From Priestia megaterium (GTDB lineage Bacteria > Bacillota > Bacilli > Bacillales > Bacillaceae_H): a stretch of 64,000 nt of DNA. The notes beneath the pieces are model-generated. The model was not told the origin of the DNA and ran no database searches. It was given only the letters and a program-made list of their open reading frames with translations. The stretch lies in the NCBI GenBank assembly GCA_008180335.1, contig VTEF01000001.1:1-64000 (forward strand), written 5' to 3'. Of the stretch, positions 28,117-36,391 are shown in pieces (positions within the stretch are counted from its first letter, which is position 1; each line of letters opens with the position of its first letter). A program made the translations under genes and the position numbers.

Positions 28117-28504
28117 TGAACTACAACCTTTCCAGTAGAGTATTCATGAACCTTATTGTCCACTTTTTACCACAATTTATTCATTGATTATTTTGTAGAT
28201 ATAAAACTAAAAATAGCCATCAATGTGATCAAATAGAACGAACAATGAATAAAGGAGAAACAGGATAAAAACCAAATGTTCGCTCAGATTATCGAAAAGT
28301 TGTATTTAGGGATAAAAATAGCAAATTTAAATGTTTATCCGTTTAACAATGTACACAGTAGAAACAATTAAGTGAGAAGATGGTATAATGTGTCGGTCTG
28401 TAAAAATCAAAGTTAGTTTAGATGCACACTTATTTTATACGGACAGAAATTTGTTGATAAAGAAGGGTATGGGAGTAATTTGTGGAAAAGTTTCATTTGA
28501 AACA
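28117..28504. other. Intergenic region upstream of cydA
   Basis: No supported gene in about 390 bases. On the plus strand GGTATAATG near 28381 looks like a -10 and opens a 46-codon frame without a ribosome binding site. Toward cydA I found no clear Rex site; TTGT and ACAA half-sites at 28159-28178 are spaced two bases too wide for the usual one. Confidence 0.45.
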
Positions 28505-28537
28505 AAAATAACTAGCCAGAAGGGCTAGTTATTTTTC
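28505..28537 (-). terminator. Terminator after znuA
   Basis: AAAATAACTAGCC/GGCTAGTTATTTTT hairpin just past the znuA stop codon. Confidence 0.85.
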
Positions 28538-28545
28538 AGCAATAG

Positions 28546-29607
28546 TTAATTCAATGCTTTTTTTAATGCTGCAATGTTCTTTTCCATAATCGAGAAGTAA
28601 TCTTCCTTGTTTTTTATATCTTCTTTTGTGAGAGATTCTAGATTATGAAGAGTTAAAGCTTCGGCTCCAAGTTCATTCTTAACCAATTTTGAGACTTTAG
28701 GTTCCAAGTTTTGATCAAAAATAAAGTATTGAATGTTATGTTCTTTTGCTTCATTAATAATTGTTTCTAATTGTTTTTGTGAAGGTTCATTTGTCGGTGA
28801 GAGACCCGCTACACTGATTTGTGTGAGTCCGTATCGTTTTTCCCAATAACCGTACGCAGCGTGCGATACAAGGATTTCTTTTTTGCTAGCTTGATCAGTT
28901 ACTGTTTTAAATTGTTGATCAACATCCTCTAGCTGTGCTTTTAAATCATTAAAGTTTTTCTCGAACTCATCTTTTGCTTCAGGCTGGAGTTTTACTAATT
29001 CATTTTTAATATTTTCCGCTAGCTGAATAGATAACACGGGATCAAGCCACACGTGGGGATCAGTATCACCGTGTGCATGTTCATCCTCATGAGCGTGTTC
29101 ATCCTCATGAGCGTGTTCGTCCTCATGTGCATGTTCATCCTCATGAGCGTGTTCGTCCTCATGTGCATGTTCATCCTCATGAGCATGTTCATCCTCATGA
29201 GCGTGTTCGTCTTCATGAGGATGACTGCTTTTGGCAAGCTTAATTCCCTTTGCAGCTTCAATCATGACAACATCTTCATTTTTTAAAGTGTTTTGAGCTT
29301 TATCAGCAAAACCTTCTAAACCAATTCCGGAATAAATAAATGCATCTGCTTGTGCGATATGAACCATCGTTTTAGTCGTTGGTTCATATGAGTGTGCATC
29401 AACACCTGGTGGTAAAACACTTTCTACTTCGACTTTGTCGCCACCAATCTTTGTTGCAAAATCTTGAAATGGAAAAATCGTTGTATAGATTGTTAATTTA
29501 TCATTTTTACCGCCCGTAGATTCTGTATCTGAACTGTTAGCACTACAACCAGCTAATGCTGTTCCAATTCCTAGTGCTAAAATCATAAGCATAGGTTTTA
29601 ATTTCAT
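28546..29607 (-). CDS. znuA: Zinc ABC transporter substrate-binding lipoprotein, ZnuA/AdcA type
   Basis: 353 residues, cluster A-I solute-binding protein. A lipoprotein signal peptide ends in LAGC with Cys21. Zinc ligands expected for the family are the His in DAHSYEPTT, the His in TDPHVWLDP, the His in LVSHAAYGYWEKRYG and an acidic residue near the C-terminus. A His/Asp/Glu-rich loop of eight HEDEHA units (residues 131-178) precedes the second ligand. A perfect Zur box stands before the start. No permease or ATPase gene is next to it, so it must use components encoded elsewhere. Confidence 0.93.
   Translation of the reverse strand: MKLKPMLMILALGIGTALAGCSANSSDTESTGGKNDKLTIYTTIFPFQDFATKIGGDKVEVESVLPPGVDAHSYEPTTKTMVHIAQADAFIYSGIGLEGFADKAQNTLKNEDVVMIEAAKGIKLAKSSHPHEDEHAHEDEHAHEDEHAHEDEHAHEDEHAHEDEHAHEDEHAHEDEHAHGDTDPHVWLDPVLSIQLAENIKNELVKLQPEAKDEFEKNFNDLKAQLEDVDQQFKTVTDQASKKEILVSHAAYGYWEKRYGLTQISVAGLSPTNEPSQKQLETIINEAKEHNIQYFIFDQNLEPKVSKLVKNELGAEALTLHNLESLTKEDIKNKEDYFSIMEKNIAALKKALN
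29074..29217 (-). repeat. Eight tandem 18-bp units encoding HEDEHA
   Basis: Eight in-frame 18-bp repeats code for residues 131-178 of ZnuA. Units differ only at a few third or adjacent positions (for example ATCCTC/GTCCTC and GAGCGTG/TGTGCATG on the plus strand) and some are identical, which suggests recent expansion by slippage or unequal recombination. Confidence 0.95.
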
Positions 29608-29659
29608 GTCTAATTCTCCTCTCGTTTACTTAATACGATGAATGACCTATGCTATTATA

Positions 29660-29674
29660 TCGTAATAATTACGA
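29660..29674 (-). promoter_or_regulatory. Zur box upstream of znuA
   Basis: TCGTAATAATTACGA is a perfect 7-1-7 palindrome equal to the known Bacillus Zur consensus (TCGTAATNATTACGA). It lies 53 bases before the znuA start and after the end of the CobW/YciC gene. Confidence 0.9.
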
Positions 29675-29690
29675 TTTGAAAACTATAAAA

Positions 29691-30878
29691 TTATGAATTA
29701 ACGGTGAACTGAGGCAGTGGATCATGAAATGCTGCCCAATCCTTGTTCATTTCTTCATCACTTAATAAGCAAGCATCAAGTGTTTTGGTTACTTCTTTCT
29801 CATCCATATCCAGACCAATAAAAACAAGTTCATTTATGCGATCACCGAATTGATCATCCCATTTCTCCAATAGTTCTGGTTCTTCTTTAAGTGTTTGCTG
29901 TTTTTCAGCTTCTGAATAAGTAGCTACCCATTCGCCAGCGCCTTGAAGCGTAATAGATGTACCTGCTTGTGATAAAAGTCCAGCCATGTTATTGCGAGAA
30001 GCAAGCCAGAAAAAACCTTTTGCACGTACAATATCTACAGGCCAATTTTCGAGCCATGACATCAAACGTTCAGGGTGAAAAGGCCGCTTTCGTCTGTAAA
30101 CAAAAGAAGAAATACCAAATTCTTCTGTCTCTGGGGTATGATGTTCCTCATTCAATTCTTTAATCCAGCCAGCCGCTTGACTTGCTTTATCAAAGTTGAA
30201 TGAGTGTGTGTTTAAAATGAGATGTAAATCAATTTTACTATGAATGGTTTGAATAATATTCGCCTCTGGATTTAACTTTCGCAATACATGCTCTAATTCG
30301 TCAGCATCTTCTTTTGAGAGTAAATCAACTTTATTTAATAGAATGACATTCGCAAATTCAATTTGATCAATTAATAAATCAACAACTTCTCTTGTATCAT
30401 GGTCATCGGTTGCTTCTTTACGGTCTAATAAACTTTCACCTGATGAGAAGTCATCCCAAAAACGATTGGCATCTACAACGGTCACCATTGTATCTAATGA
30501 ACATTTGTTTGTTAAATCAATCCCTAGTTCTTCATCAATATAAGTAAAGGTTTGTGCAACTGGGATCGGTTCGCTAATACCAGATGATTCAATAACGATG
30601 TAATCAATGTTTCCTTGGTCTGCAAGACGTTCTACTTCTTTCATTAAATCATCACGTAACGTACAGCAAATACAGCCGTTTTGCATTTCAACAAGTGTTT
30701 CTTTTGTACGTGAAAAGCCACCTTGTTTGATTAAATCAGCGTCAATATTCACTTCACTCATGTCATTAACAATAACAGCCACTTTTAATCCATCTCGATT
30801 TTTTAAAATATAATTTAACAATGTTGTTTTACCTGAACCAAGGTATCCGCTTAAAACAGTAACAGGAATTTTTTTCAT
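29691..30878 (-). CDS. CobW/COG0523 zinc-metallochaperone GTPase, YciC/ZagA type
   Basis: 395-residue G3E GTPase. Walker A GYLGSGKTTLLNY, the family metal site GCICCTL (CxCC), ESSGISEPIPVAQTF and the NKVDL guanine-specificity motif are in order; the CobW C-terminal domain follows (FFWLASRNNMAGLLSQAG). B. subtilis YciC (ZagA) is induced by zinc starvation and supplies zinc to folate enzyme FolE. A Zur box lies upstream, and znuA follows 83 bases downstream on the same strand. The family is certain; the client is inferred. Confidence 0.93.
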   Translation of the reverse strand: MKKIPVTVLSGYLGSGKTTLLNYILKNRDGLKVAVIVNDMSEVNIDADLIKQGGFSRTKETLVEMQNGCICCTLRDDLMKEVERLADQGNIDYIVIESSGISEPIPVAQTFTYIDEELGIDLTNKCSLDTMVTVVDANRFWDDFSSGESLLDRKEATDDHDTREVVDLLIDQIEFANVILLNKVDLLSKEDADELEHVLRKLNPEANIIQTIHSKIDLHLILNTHSFNFDKASQAAGWIKELNEEHHTPETEEFGISSFVYRRKRPFHPERLMSWLENWPVDIVRAKGFFWLASRNNMAGLLSQAGTSITLQGAGEWVATYSEAEKQQTLKEEPELLEKWDDQFGDRINELVFIGLDMDEKEVTKTLDACLLSDEEMNKDWAAFHDPLPQFTVNS

Positions 30879-30902
30879 CTTTTAACCACCTTTTTTTATA
30901 AA

Positions 30903-30917
30903 TAAGAATCATTACGA
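30903..30917. promoter_or_regulatory. Zur-type site between the YciC-like gene and carbonic anhydrase
   Basis: TAAGAATCATTACGA has a perfect right half (ATTACGA) and 4 of 7 bases in the left half. It is 25 bases before the minus-strand GTPase start, and also lies upstream of the plus-strand carbonic anhydrase gene, so it could affect either. Confidence 0.65.
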
Positions 30918-30996
30918 TTTTTAACTTTTTTATCATATAAAAAAATTTAGTATAATACAAGAGAAAAGTAAAAACTAATTTTTCACACAAAGGAGT

Positions 30997-31584
30997 ATGG
31001 TGATGAGTTTATTACAGGACATATTAACGTATAATGAAAAGTTTGTAGAAGAAAAGCAATATGAGGTGTATACGACAAGTAAGTTTCCAGAGAAGAAAAT
31101 GGTTATTTTATCGTGTATGGATACACGGCTAGTGGAATTATTACCACATTCTATGAATTTACGTAACGGAGACGTAAAGATTGTTAAAAATGCGGGTGCA
31201 CTTGTTTCTCATCCATTTGGAAGTATAATGAGAAGTATTTTAGTTGCCGTTTATGAGCTGCAGGCAGATGAAGTATGCGTCATTGGCCACCATGATTGCG
31301 GAGCGGGTAAATTAGAAGCGGAGTCTTTTTTAAATAAAGCAAGAGAACAAGGAATTACAGATCAAGTCATTAATACGCTTGAATATTCAGGTTTGGATTT
31401 AAAGAAATGGTTAGCAGGATTTGAGTCAGTAGAAGAAACTGTTAAGCATAGTGTCGATACGATTCGCAATCATCCTTTGTTTGCTAAGCATATTCCTGTA
31501 CATGGTTTAGTAATTGATCCAAATACAGGAAAATTAGACTTAGTTGTAGACGGCTATGAGTATGCAGTTCGTAAAGAAGACTAA
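30997..31584 (+). CDS. ytiB: Beta-carbonic anhydrase (YtiB-like)
   Basis: Zinc enzyme interconverting CO2 and bicarbonate. 195 residues, the usual short type. Zinc ligands are visible as SCMDTRL (CxDxR) and HHDCGAG (HxxC). The ATG at 30997 or the second in-frame ATG three codons on could start it; AAAGGAG lies 8-12 bases upstream. TATAAT at 30951-30956 is a likely -10. A Zur-type site is close upstream, fitting for a zinc enzyme, though whether it acts on this gene is not clear. Confidence 0.9.
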   Translation: MVMSLLQDILTYNEKFVEEKQYEVYTTSKFPEKKMVILSCMDTRLVELLPHSMNLRNGDVKIVKNAGALVSHPFGSIMRSILVAVYELQADEVCVIGHHDCGAGKLEAESFLNKAREQGITDQVINTLEYSGLDLKKWLAGFESVEETVKHSVDTIRNHPLFAKHIPVHGLVIDPNTGKLDLVVDGYEYAVRKED

Positions 31585-31589
31585 TGATT

Positions 31590-31826
31590 TTAATTTTTGC
31601 CGGGATGTTTCTTTTCAGGTACGAGATCAATTCCACCAGGATGAAAAGGATGGCATTTAGAAATTCTTTTTATAGTAAGCCAGCCGCCCTTTAATGCTCC
31701 ATAACGTCTAATTGCTTCTAAGCCATAGTGAGAGCATGTAGGGTAAAAGCGACAAGTTGGAGGAGTTAAAGGAGAAATGATTTTTTGATACCCTTTAATC
31801 ATAAATACCATACACTTAGCAATCAT
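31590..31826 (-). CDS. yidD: Membrane insertion efficiency factor YidD (YtjA)
   Basis: 78-residue membrane-associated protein with the complete YidD core: [30 protein letters not shown], then [23 protein letters not shown]. Its three conserved cysteines and the CRFxPTCSxY motif are intact. YidD helps YidC-dependent membrane protein insertion in E. coli. Its stop codon is six bases from that of the convergent carbonic anhydrase gene. Confidence 0.93.
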   Translation of the reverse strand: MIAKCMVFMIKGYQKIISPLTPPTCRFYPTCSHYGLEAIRRYGALKGGWLTIKRISKCHPFHPGGIDLVPEKKHPGKN

Positions 31827-31977
31827 GTTTCATCACGTTCTTTCTATTAATGTTTGTTCATAATATAACGGAAGGTATGAACAAAAATCAACTGCCAGCC
31901 ATAAAGTATATTAAATAGATGAAAAAAATCGGAATTAAGTGTATGATAATAGTAACTACAGAAAAGGAGTGTTGTTG

Positions 31978-32451
31978 ATGCCATCAGTAGAAAGTTTTGA
32001 ACTAGATCATAATGCTGTTAAAGCGCCTTATGTGAGACATTGCGGAGTACACAAAGTAGGCAGTGACGGTGTTGTAAATAAATTTGATATTCGCTTTTGT
32101 CAGCCAAATAAACAAGCAATGAAGCCAGATGTAATTCATACATTAGAGCATTTATTAGCTTTTAATATTCGTACACATGTAGAGAAATATGATCATTTTG
32201 ATATTATTGATATTTCACCAATGGGTTGCCAAACAGGTTATTATTTAGTGGTAAGCGGTGAACCAACCGTTCGTGAAATTATTGATTTACTCGATGATAC
32301 ATTAAAAGATGCTGTTAATATTACAGAAATTCCAGCTGCAAATGAAAAGCAATGTGGTCAAGCAAAACTTCATGATTTAGAAGGTGCAAAACGTTTGATG
32401 AAATTTTGGTTAGATCAAGATAAAGAAGAGTTAGAAAAAGTATTTGGATAA
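31978..32451 (+). CDS. luxS: S-ribosylhomocysteine lyase LuxS
   Basis: Cleaves S-ribosylhomocysteine to homocysteine and the AI-2 precursor DPD, part of the activated methyl cycle that metK in this window feeds. About 157 residues. The Fe2+ site is [12 protein letters not shown] (HxxEH) together with Cys/His in [10 protein letters not shown]; the N-terminus [12 protein letters not shown] is typical. The ATG at 31978 follows AAAGGAG. A terminator follows. Confidence 0.97.
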   Translation: MPSVESFELDHNAVKAPYVRHCGVHKVGSDGVVNKFDIRFCQPNKQAMKPDVIHTLEHLLAFNIRTHVEKYDHFDIIDISPMGCQTGYYLVVSGEPTVREIIDLLDDTLKDAVNITEIPAANEKQCGQAKLHDLEGAKRLMKFWLDQDKEELEKVFG

Positions 32452-32466
32452 TTTACTTTTCTATCT

Positions 32467-32503
32467 AAAAAAACCTGTGATGTAGTAAAGTCACAGGTTT
32501 TTT
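32467..32503 (+). terminator. Terminator after luxS
   Basis: AAAAAACCTGTGA/TCACAGGTTTTTT hairpin. Confidence 0.9.
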
Positions 32504-32643
32504 GTTTTAAACATGCAATAGCTAAAAACCATTTCTAACTCTATCAAGAATAATAGTATGATCAGGGTTGTTTGTACATTGCAATTAAGCAAATAATCTA
32601 TTGTTTAGAAGGCGGAAATATTTATAAAAAATAGCTAAAAGAT

Positions 32644-32668
32644 GTTTTAACAATAGGAAACAGGGTAC
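32644..32668 (+). promoter_or_regulatory. SigB-type promoter of dps
   Basis: GTTTTA and GGGTAC are separated by 13 bases, agreeing with the SigB general-stress consensus GTTTAA-N12-15-GGGTAT. It is 39 bases before the dps start. The B. subtilis dps gene is likewise SigB-dependent (known). Confidence 0.75.
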
Positions 32669-32706
32669 TACTATATGTGTAAGAAGTTTAGTGAGGAGTG
32701 AAAAAT

Positions 32707-33147
32707 ATGTCAAAACAATTAACAGAAATCGTAAATAAGCAAGTTGCAAACTTTAGTGTGATGTACATAAAGCTACACAATTATCATTGGTATGTAAAAG
32801 GGGAACAATTCTTCACATTGCATGAAAAATTTGAAGAACTATATACAGAAGTCGCAACGGTGATTGATGACGTAGCAGAACGTTTATTAGCACTTGGAGG
32901 ACAACCTGTTGCAACAATGAAAGAAATTTTAGAAATGAGTTCCATTGAAGAAGCTTCCGGTAATGAAACAGCAAAAGATATGGTTGCGACTTTAGTACAA
33001 GACTTTACTACTTTAACAACAGAACTAAAAGCAGGTATGAATGTTGCTGGTGAGGTAGACGATGAAACAACAGGTGATATGTTGTTAGCAATTCATCAAA
33101 GTCTTGAAAAGCATATATGGATGCTAAACTCATTCCTAGGCAAATAA
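32707..33147 (+). CDS. dps: Dps family DNA-binding/ferritin-like stress protein
   Basis: About 146 residues forming the dodecameric mini-ferritin that binds iron and protects DNA from oxidative damage. The ferroxidase segment [44 protein letters not shown] holds the conserved His and the Asp/Glu ligands. The ATG at 32707 is better placed relative to GAGGAG than the upstream GTG at 32698. Followed by its own terminator, so it is monocistronic. Confidence 0.94.
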   Translation: MSKQLTEIVNKQVANFSVMYIKLHNYHWYVKGEQFFTLHEKFEELYTEVATVIDDVAERLLALGGQPVATMKEILEMSSIEEASGNETAKDMVATLVQDFTTLTTELKAGMNVAGEVDDETTGDMLLAIHQSLEKHIWMLNSFLGK

Positions 33148-33178
33148 AAAAGCTTGCGATTTTTCGCAGGCTTTTTTA
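33146..33178 (+). terminator. Terminator after dps
   Basis: AAAAAAGCTTGCGA/TCGCAGGCTTTTTT hairpin with a 3-base loop. Confidence 0.9.
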
Positions 33179-33322
33179 TTTGTGCTTCTTTTGAGATGAA
33201 AAATTGCATGTCTGTATGTTTCTGACGTTGAAAGCTTGCCTAAAAAGGAAGGGAAGAGGACGAACACTTCCTCTCAACAACCATATACTATAAGTAGGTA
33301 AATATTTGAGAGGATGAATACA

Positions 33323-33724
33323 TTGGATATGCAGAAACTTTCCTTATGGTCTGTTTCAGGGTTAGGGTCATTGACATTCTTTTTATTTGGAGAATGGGAT
33401 TATTTATTGATGGTATTAGTTGCTCTTGTTGCAATTGATTATGCAACGGGCACAGTGGCTTCATTTATAGATAAAACATTATCGAGCAAAGTCGGCTTTC
33501 GAGGAATTGCTAAAAAAATATTTATTTTTGCTTTAATTACTATTGCTAATTTTATGGATGCTATATTTTGGCAAGATGGTCACTTTATTCGAGATTTAAT
33601 GATTTTATTTTATATTTTAAATGAGATGATATCCATTACTGAAAATGCAGGAAGGGTAGGGCTTCCTGTTCCAGAAGCTATTCAAAAGGCAATCGAAAGT
33701 GTAAAAAAACGCTTTAAATCATAA
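33323..33724 (+). CDS. Holin-family membrane protein (YtkC-like)
   Basis: About 133 residues of the phage/toxin-secretion holin family (Bacteriophage holin 4). Membrane segments are at LWSVSGLGSLTFFLFG, YLLMVLVALVAIDYATG and IFIFALITIANFMDAIF; the family block DYATGTVASFIDK...SSKVGFRGIAKK is clear, and the charged C-terminus ends KKRFKS. The TTG at 33323 is nine bases after GAGAGG; the ATG at 33314 touches that site and the one at 33329 is another option. No lysin or phage genes are around it, matching the chromosomal ytkC situation. Confidence 0.8.
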   Translation: MDMQKLSLWSVSGLGSLTFFLFGEWDYLLMVLVALVAIDYATGTVASFIDKTLSSKVGFRGIAKKIFIFALITIANFMDAIFWQDGHFIRDLMILFYILNEMISITENAGRVGLPVPEAIQKAIESVKKRFKS

Positions 33725-33795
33725 GTATAAAAGAGCTAAAGAAGACAAATAAGAAAGATAAGTCAGTTGATTGTAAAAGGAGCTGAATATCTTTT

Positions 33796-34104
33796 ATGAA
33801 AAAAACATATTATGTTTCGCCTGGATCTGGTGAAGTGTCTCAAGTAAGTACCGCATCGGATTGGAGTTTTGTTATTGAAGCAACAGACCTTGAGATTGAA
33901 CGATTGCGTGAATGTTTAGACCAACGCTATTCAAGTGATTGGCAAGGTTTTTTTCGTGCTCATATCCCCTATCGTGAGTACCATTATGACCGTCAAAATG
34001 ATGCGTATGATGAAATGACAATTGAATTATACAAAATGCTTTATGAGCTTGGTGACCGACAAACAAAAGAGCATATTGAAAAAATGGGCATTTTATCAAA
34101 TTGA
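33796..34104 (+). CDS. Conserved-looking small protein, function unknown
   Basis: 102 residues, acidic, rich in Tyr, Asp and Glu. I recognise no catalytic motif. The central ATDLEIERLRECLDQRYSSDWQGFFRAHIPYREYHYDRQNDAYD has coding-type codon use and the gene has GGAG at a workable distance before ATG 33796. It lies between the holin-like gene and the Nudix gene on the same strand, with a 71-base gap upstream and 163 bases downstream. Confidence 0.65.
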   Translation: MKKTYYVSPGSGEVSQVSTASDWSFVIEATDLEIERLRECLDQRYSSDWQGFFRAHIPYREYHYDRQNDAYDEMTIELYKMLYELGDRQTKEHIEKMGILSN

Positions 34105-34267
34105 CAACCTAACATAAGCATTATGAATGTCTTCTAAACTGTGTATTATATAGCATTCTTTAACAGCGTACATGATACTTTCTAAAGCAAAATCTCATTT
34201 TTCTTATCAGCTATAACTTAAATGTATGATAAAATAAGGGAAAAATTAAATGGAGTTTGAGTAAACG

Positions 34268-34741
34268 ATGTACACATTTAAGGATGCATATCATAATCAA
34301 GTTTTTTTATCATTTGAACATAATCCATTCTCGAAAACTCCACGCCACGTTTGGGTCGTATGTAGGTATCAAAACCAATGGTTACTCACAAATCATGCAA
34401 AACGAGGTTTAGAATTTCCCGGTGGTAAGTTAGAAGTTGATGAAACACCACAAGAAGCGGCCGTTCGGGAAGTATTTGAAGAAACGGGTGGAGAAGTGGC
34501 TGATCTTGCGTATATTGGTCAGTACAAAGTTGTGAGTAAAGGAAAAACAATCATTAAAAATATTTATTTTGCAACCATTTCAAAGATTGTAGAGAAAGAA
34601 GATTACATGGAAACAAAAGGTCCAGTTCTTATTGAAGAGCTGCCTGCTGTTGGGATTCAACAAGATGATAAGTACAGTTTTATTATGAAAGATAACGTAT
34701 TGCAATATGTGATGAAACATGTAAAAAGAACCTTTATGTAA
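34268..34741 (+). CDS. ytkD: Nudix hydrolase YtkD
   Basis: Nucleoside-triphosphate pyrophosphohydrolase, 157 residues. The Nudix box is GGKLEVDETPQEAAVREVFEETGGE, agreeing with Gx5Ex7REUxEExGU at every fixed position. B. subtilis YtkD, in the same neighbourhood, hydrolyses oxidised purine nucleotides such as 8-oxo-dGTP. The placement next to dps and the holin-like gene supports orthology. Confidence 0.9.
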   Translation: MYTFKDAYHNQVFLSFEHNPFSKTPRHVWVVCRYQNQWLLTNHAKRGLEFPGGKLEVDETPQEAAVREVFEETGGEVADLAYIGQYKVVSKGKTIIKNIYFATISKIVEKEDYMETKGPVLIEELPAVGIQQDDKYSFIMKDNVLQYVMKHVKRTFM

Positions 34742-34759
34742 TGAATGGAACTAGAAGGA

Positions 34760-34812
34760 AAGAAACACGGCGCTTCTCATGATCTTAAAAGAGAAGCGTC
34801 GTTTCTTTCGAT
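34760..34812. terminator. Bidirectional terminator, ytkD/ytlD
   Basis: GAAACACGGCGCTTCTC/GAGAAGCGTCGTTTC hairpin between convergent genes; CTTTCG follows. Confidence 0.8.
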
Positions 34813-34829
34813 AACGCTTTATAAGCGTA

Positions 34830-35633
34830 TTAATTATTCGTCAACTTTTTCTCAAGATAGGCAACACCTTGATACATGAGTGTGGCAAAGATTGCAATTA
34901 ACAATAAACTGAGTAGCACAAGGGTGAAATTAAAGACTTGAAACCCATAAATAATCATGTAGCCCAGTCCTTTTGATGAAACGAGAAATTCTCCAACGAT
35001 AACACCTACCCATGAGAGCCCAACATTTACTTTAAACGTGGAGATAATGGCAGGCATAGAAGCGGGAAGAATCGCTTCTTTAAAACAGCGATGTTTAGTG
35101 GCGCCGAATGTTTTTAGTAACTTGATATAATTTGGGTCGACTTCTTTAAAAGCCGTATAGACAACAATTGACGTAATAATAACTGAGATAATGGCACCCA
35201 TCATTAAAATTGAAAAAAAGCCCGGGCCAATTGCGACAATTAAAATAGGGCCTAATGCTACTTTTGGCATGGCATTTAAAACGACAAGATAAGGGTCTAA
35301 AATATTAGCGAGGCGATTTGAATACCACAAAACAGTCGCTAGAAGAATACCGAGTAAAGTTCCAAGCATAAAGCCTAATACTGTTTCAAATAAAGTCAGG
35401 CTAATATGTTCAAAGAGAGACCCATCAGAAATTTTTACCACAAATAGGTTCCATACTTTTAAAGGTGAGCTGAAAATAAGTGGATCAATCCATTTAAATG
35501 TAGAAGCAAGCTGCCAAAACACAAAGAAAGCGATAAAGATGCTGAGTTGAATACAAAGTACAAGCTGTTTTTCAGTTTTTATCCTAGCTTTGTAGTCTGT
35601 GTGTAAAGAAGTAGTGGTACTATCTTGTTTCAA
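34830..35633 (-). CDS. ytlD: ABC transporter permease (YtlD-like)
   Basis: About 267 residues with six membrane segments, BPD-type permease. The EAA loop ([24 protein letters not shown]) sits two thirds along. A TTG at 35633 preceded by GGAAGGAG is favoured; it overlaps the end of ytlC (TTGAAACAAGATAG), while a longer ATG frame from 35672 begins inside ytlC. It is the third gene of a three-gene uptake operon related to taurine/sulfonate and thiamine-pyrimidine (ThiX) systems. Confidence 0.9.
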   Translation of the reverse strand: MKQDSTTTSLHTDYKARIKTEKQLVLCIQLSIFIAFFVFWQLASTFKWIDPLIFSSPLKVWNLFVVKISDGSLFEHISLTLFETVLGFMLGTLLGILLATVLWYSNRLANILDPYLVVLNAMPKVALGPILIVAIGPGFFSILMMGAIISVIITSIVVYTAFKEVDPNYIKLLKTFGATKHRCFKEAILPASMPAIISTFKVNVGLSWVGVIVGEFLVSSKGLGYMIIYGFQVFNFTLVLLSLLLIAIFATLMYQGVAYLEKKLTNN

Positions 35634-36390
35634 GCTGATCGAGCTCCTTCCAAATCTCCGTAAAAAGTTCATGATATGCAGGATGTTGTCGCGCTTCGAA
35701 TGGAGAGAGAGTTTGAATCACAGGTGGAACGGTAAAAATATGTGTAATTTTCCCTGGCCTAGCAGAAAATAAAACAATTCGATTGCTCATGGCAATAGCC
35801 TCACCAATATCATGTGTAACTAAAACAGCCGTTTTTTGATAGGTCATTAAAGTTTTTGAGACAAGCTCTTCAAGTTTGAGTTTTGTTTGAAAATCAAGAG
35901 CGGAGAAAGGTTCATCTAAAAGTAAAATGGCTGGGTCTGTCGCTAATGTTCGTACTAACGCGGCGCGCTGTCTCATTCCTCCAGATAATTGATGAGGATA
36001 CAAATGTTCTACATCATGTAGTCCAATTTCATGCAAAAGCTTCAATGTTTGTTCTTCTTTTTCATCTGTTAACGCTTCTTGAATTGTTAACCCAAGTAAG
36101 ATGTTATCTTTAATGGTTTTCCATGGAAACAAGTAATCTTGCTGAAACATATACCCGACTTTTGGGGTTATACCTTTTAATTTTTTTTCATCAATACTAA
36201 CAAACCCAGCTGTTGGTTTGATCAACCCAGCTATAATAGATAGAAGAGTTGTTTTTCCGCATCCACTAGGGCCAAGAAATGAAACGAACTCTCCTTCTTC
36301 AATCGATAAATTAACATCTTCTAAAGCAGTTATCGCAGATTCAACTGTTAGATACATATGCTGAACTTGGTTTATTTGAAGTCTTGACAT
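35620..36390 (-). CDS. ytlC: ABC transporter ATP-binding protein (YtlC-like)
   Basis: About 256 residues. Walker [13 protein letters not shown]-loop [11 protein letters not shown], signature [13 protein letters not shown], Walker [11 protein letters not shown]-loop SALD and H-switch LVTHDIGEA are complete. The SsuB/TauB/ThiZ subgroup is inferred from the sequence style and its partners. The ATG at 36390 has GGGTGA upstream and starts one base after the ytlA stop codon. Confidence 0.93.
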   Translation of the reverse strand: MSRLQINQVQHMYLTVESAITALEDVNLSIEEGEFVSFLGPSGCGKTTLLSIIAGLIKPTAGFVSIDEKKLKGITPKVGYMFQQDYLFPWKTIKDNILLGLTIQEALTDEKEEQTLKLLHEIGLHDVEHLYPHQLSGGMRQRAALVRTLATDPAILLLDEPFSALDFQTKLKLEELVSKTLMTYQKTAVLVTHDIGEAIAMSNRIVLFSARPGKITHIFTVPPVIQTLSPFEARQHPAYHELFTEIWKELDQLETR

Positions 36391-36391
36391 G

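Noticed and set aside
28159-28178. TTGT...ACAA inverted half-sites upstream of cydA as a Rex box
   Set aside because: The halves are 12 bases apart, not 10, and the inner GAA/TTC bases of the Rex consensus are missing.
28388-28528. 46-codon frame upstream of the znuA terminator
   Set aside because: No ribosome binding site, and it runs into the terminator stem; composition gives no support.
29019-29286. Overlapping frames on both strands in the znuA repeat (Met/Leu/Phe-rich)
   Set aside because: They are shadows of the 18-bp tandem repeat read out of frame; the HEDEHA frame is the one with an intact protein family around it.
33323-33724. Holin-like gene as evidence of a prophage
   Set aside because: No other phage gene, att site or composition change is seen; an equivalent holin-type gene (ytkC) is a normal chromosomal gene at this place in Bacillus.
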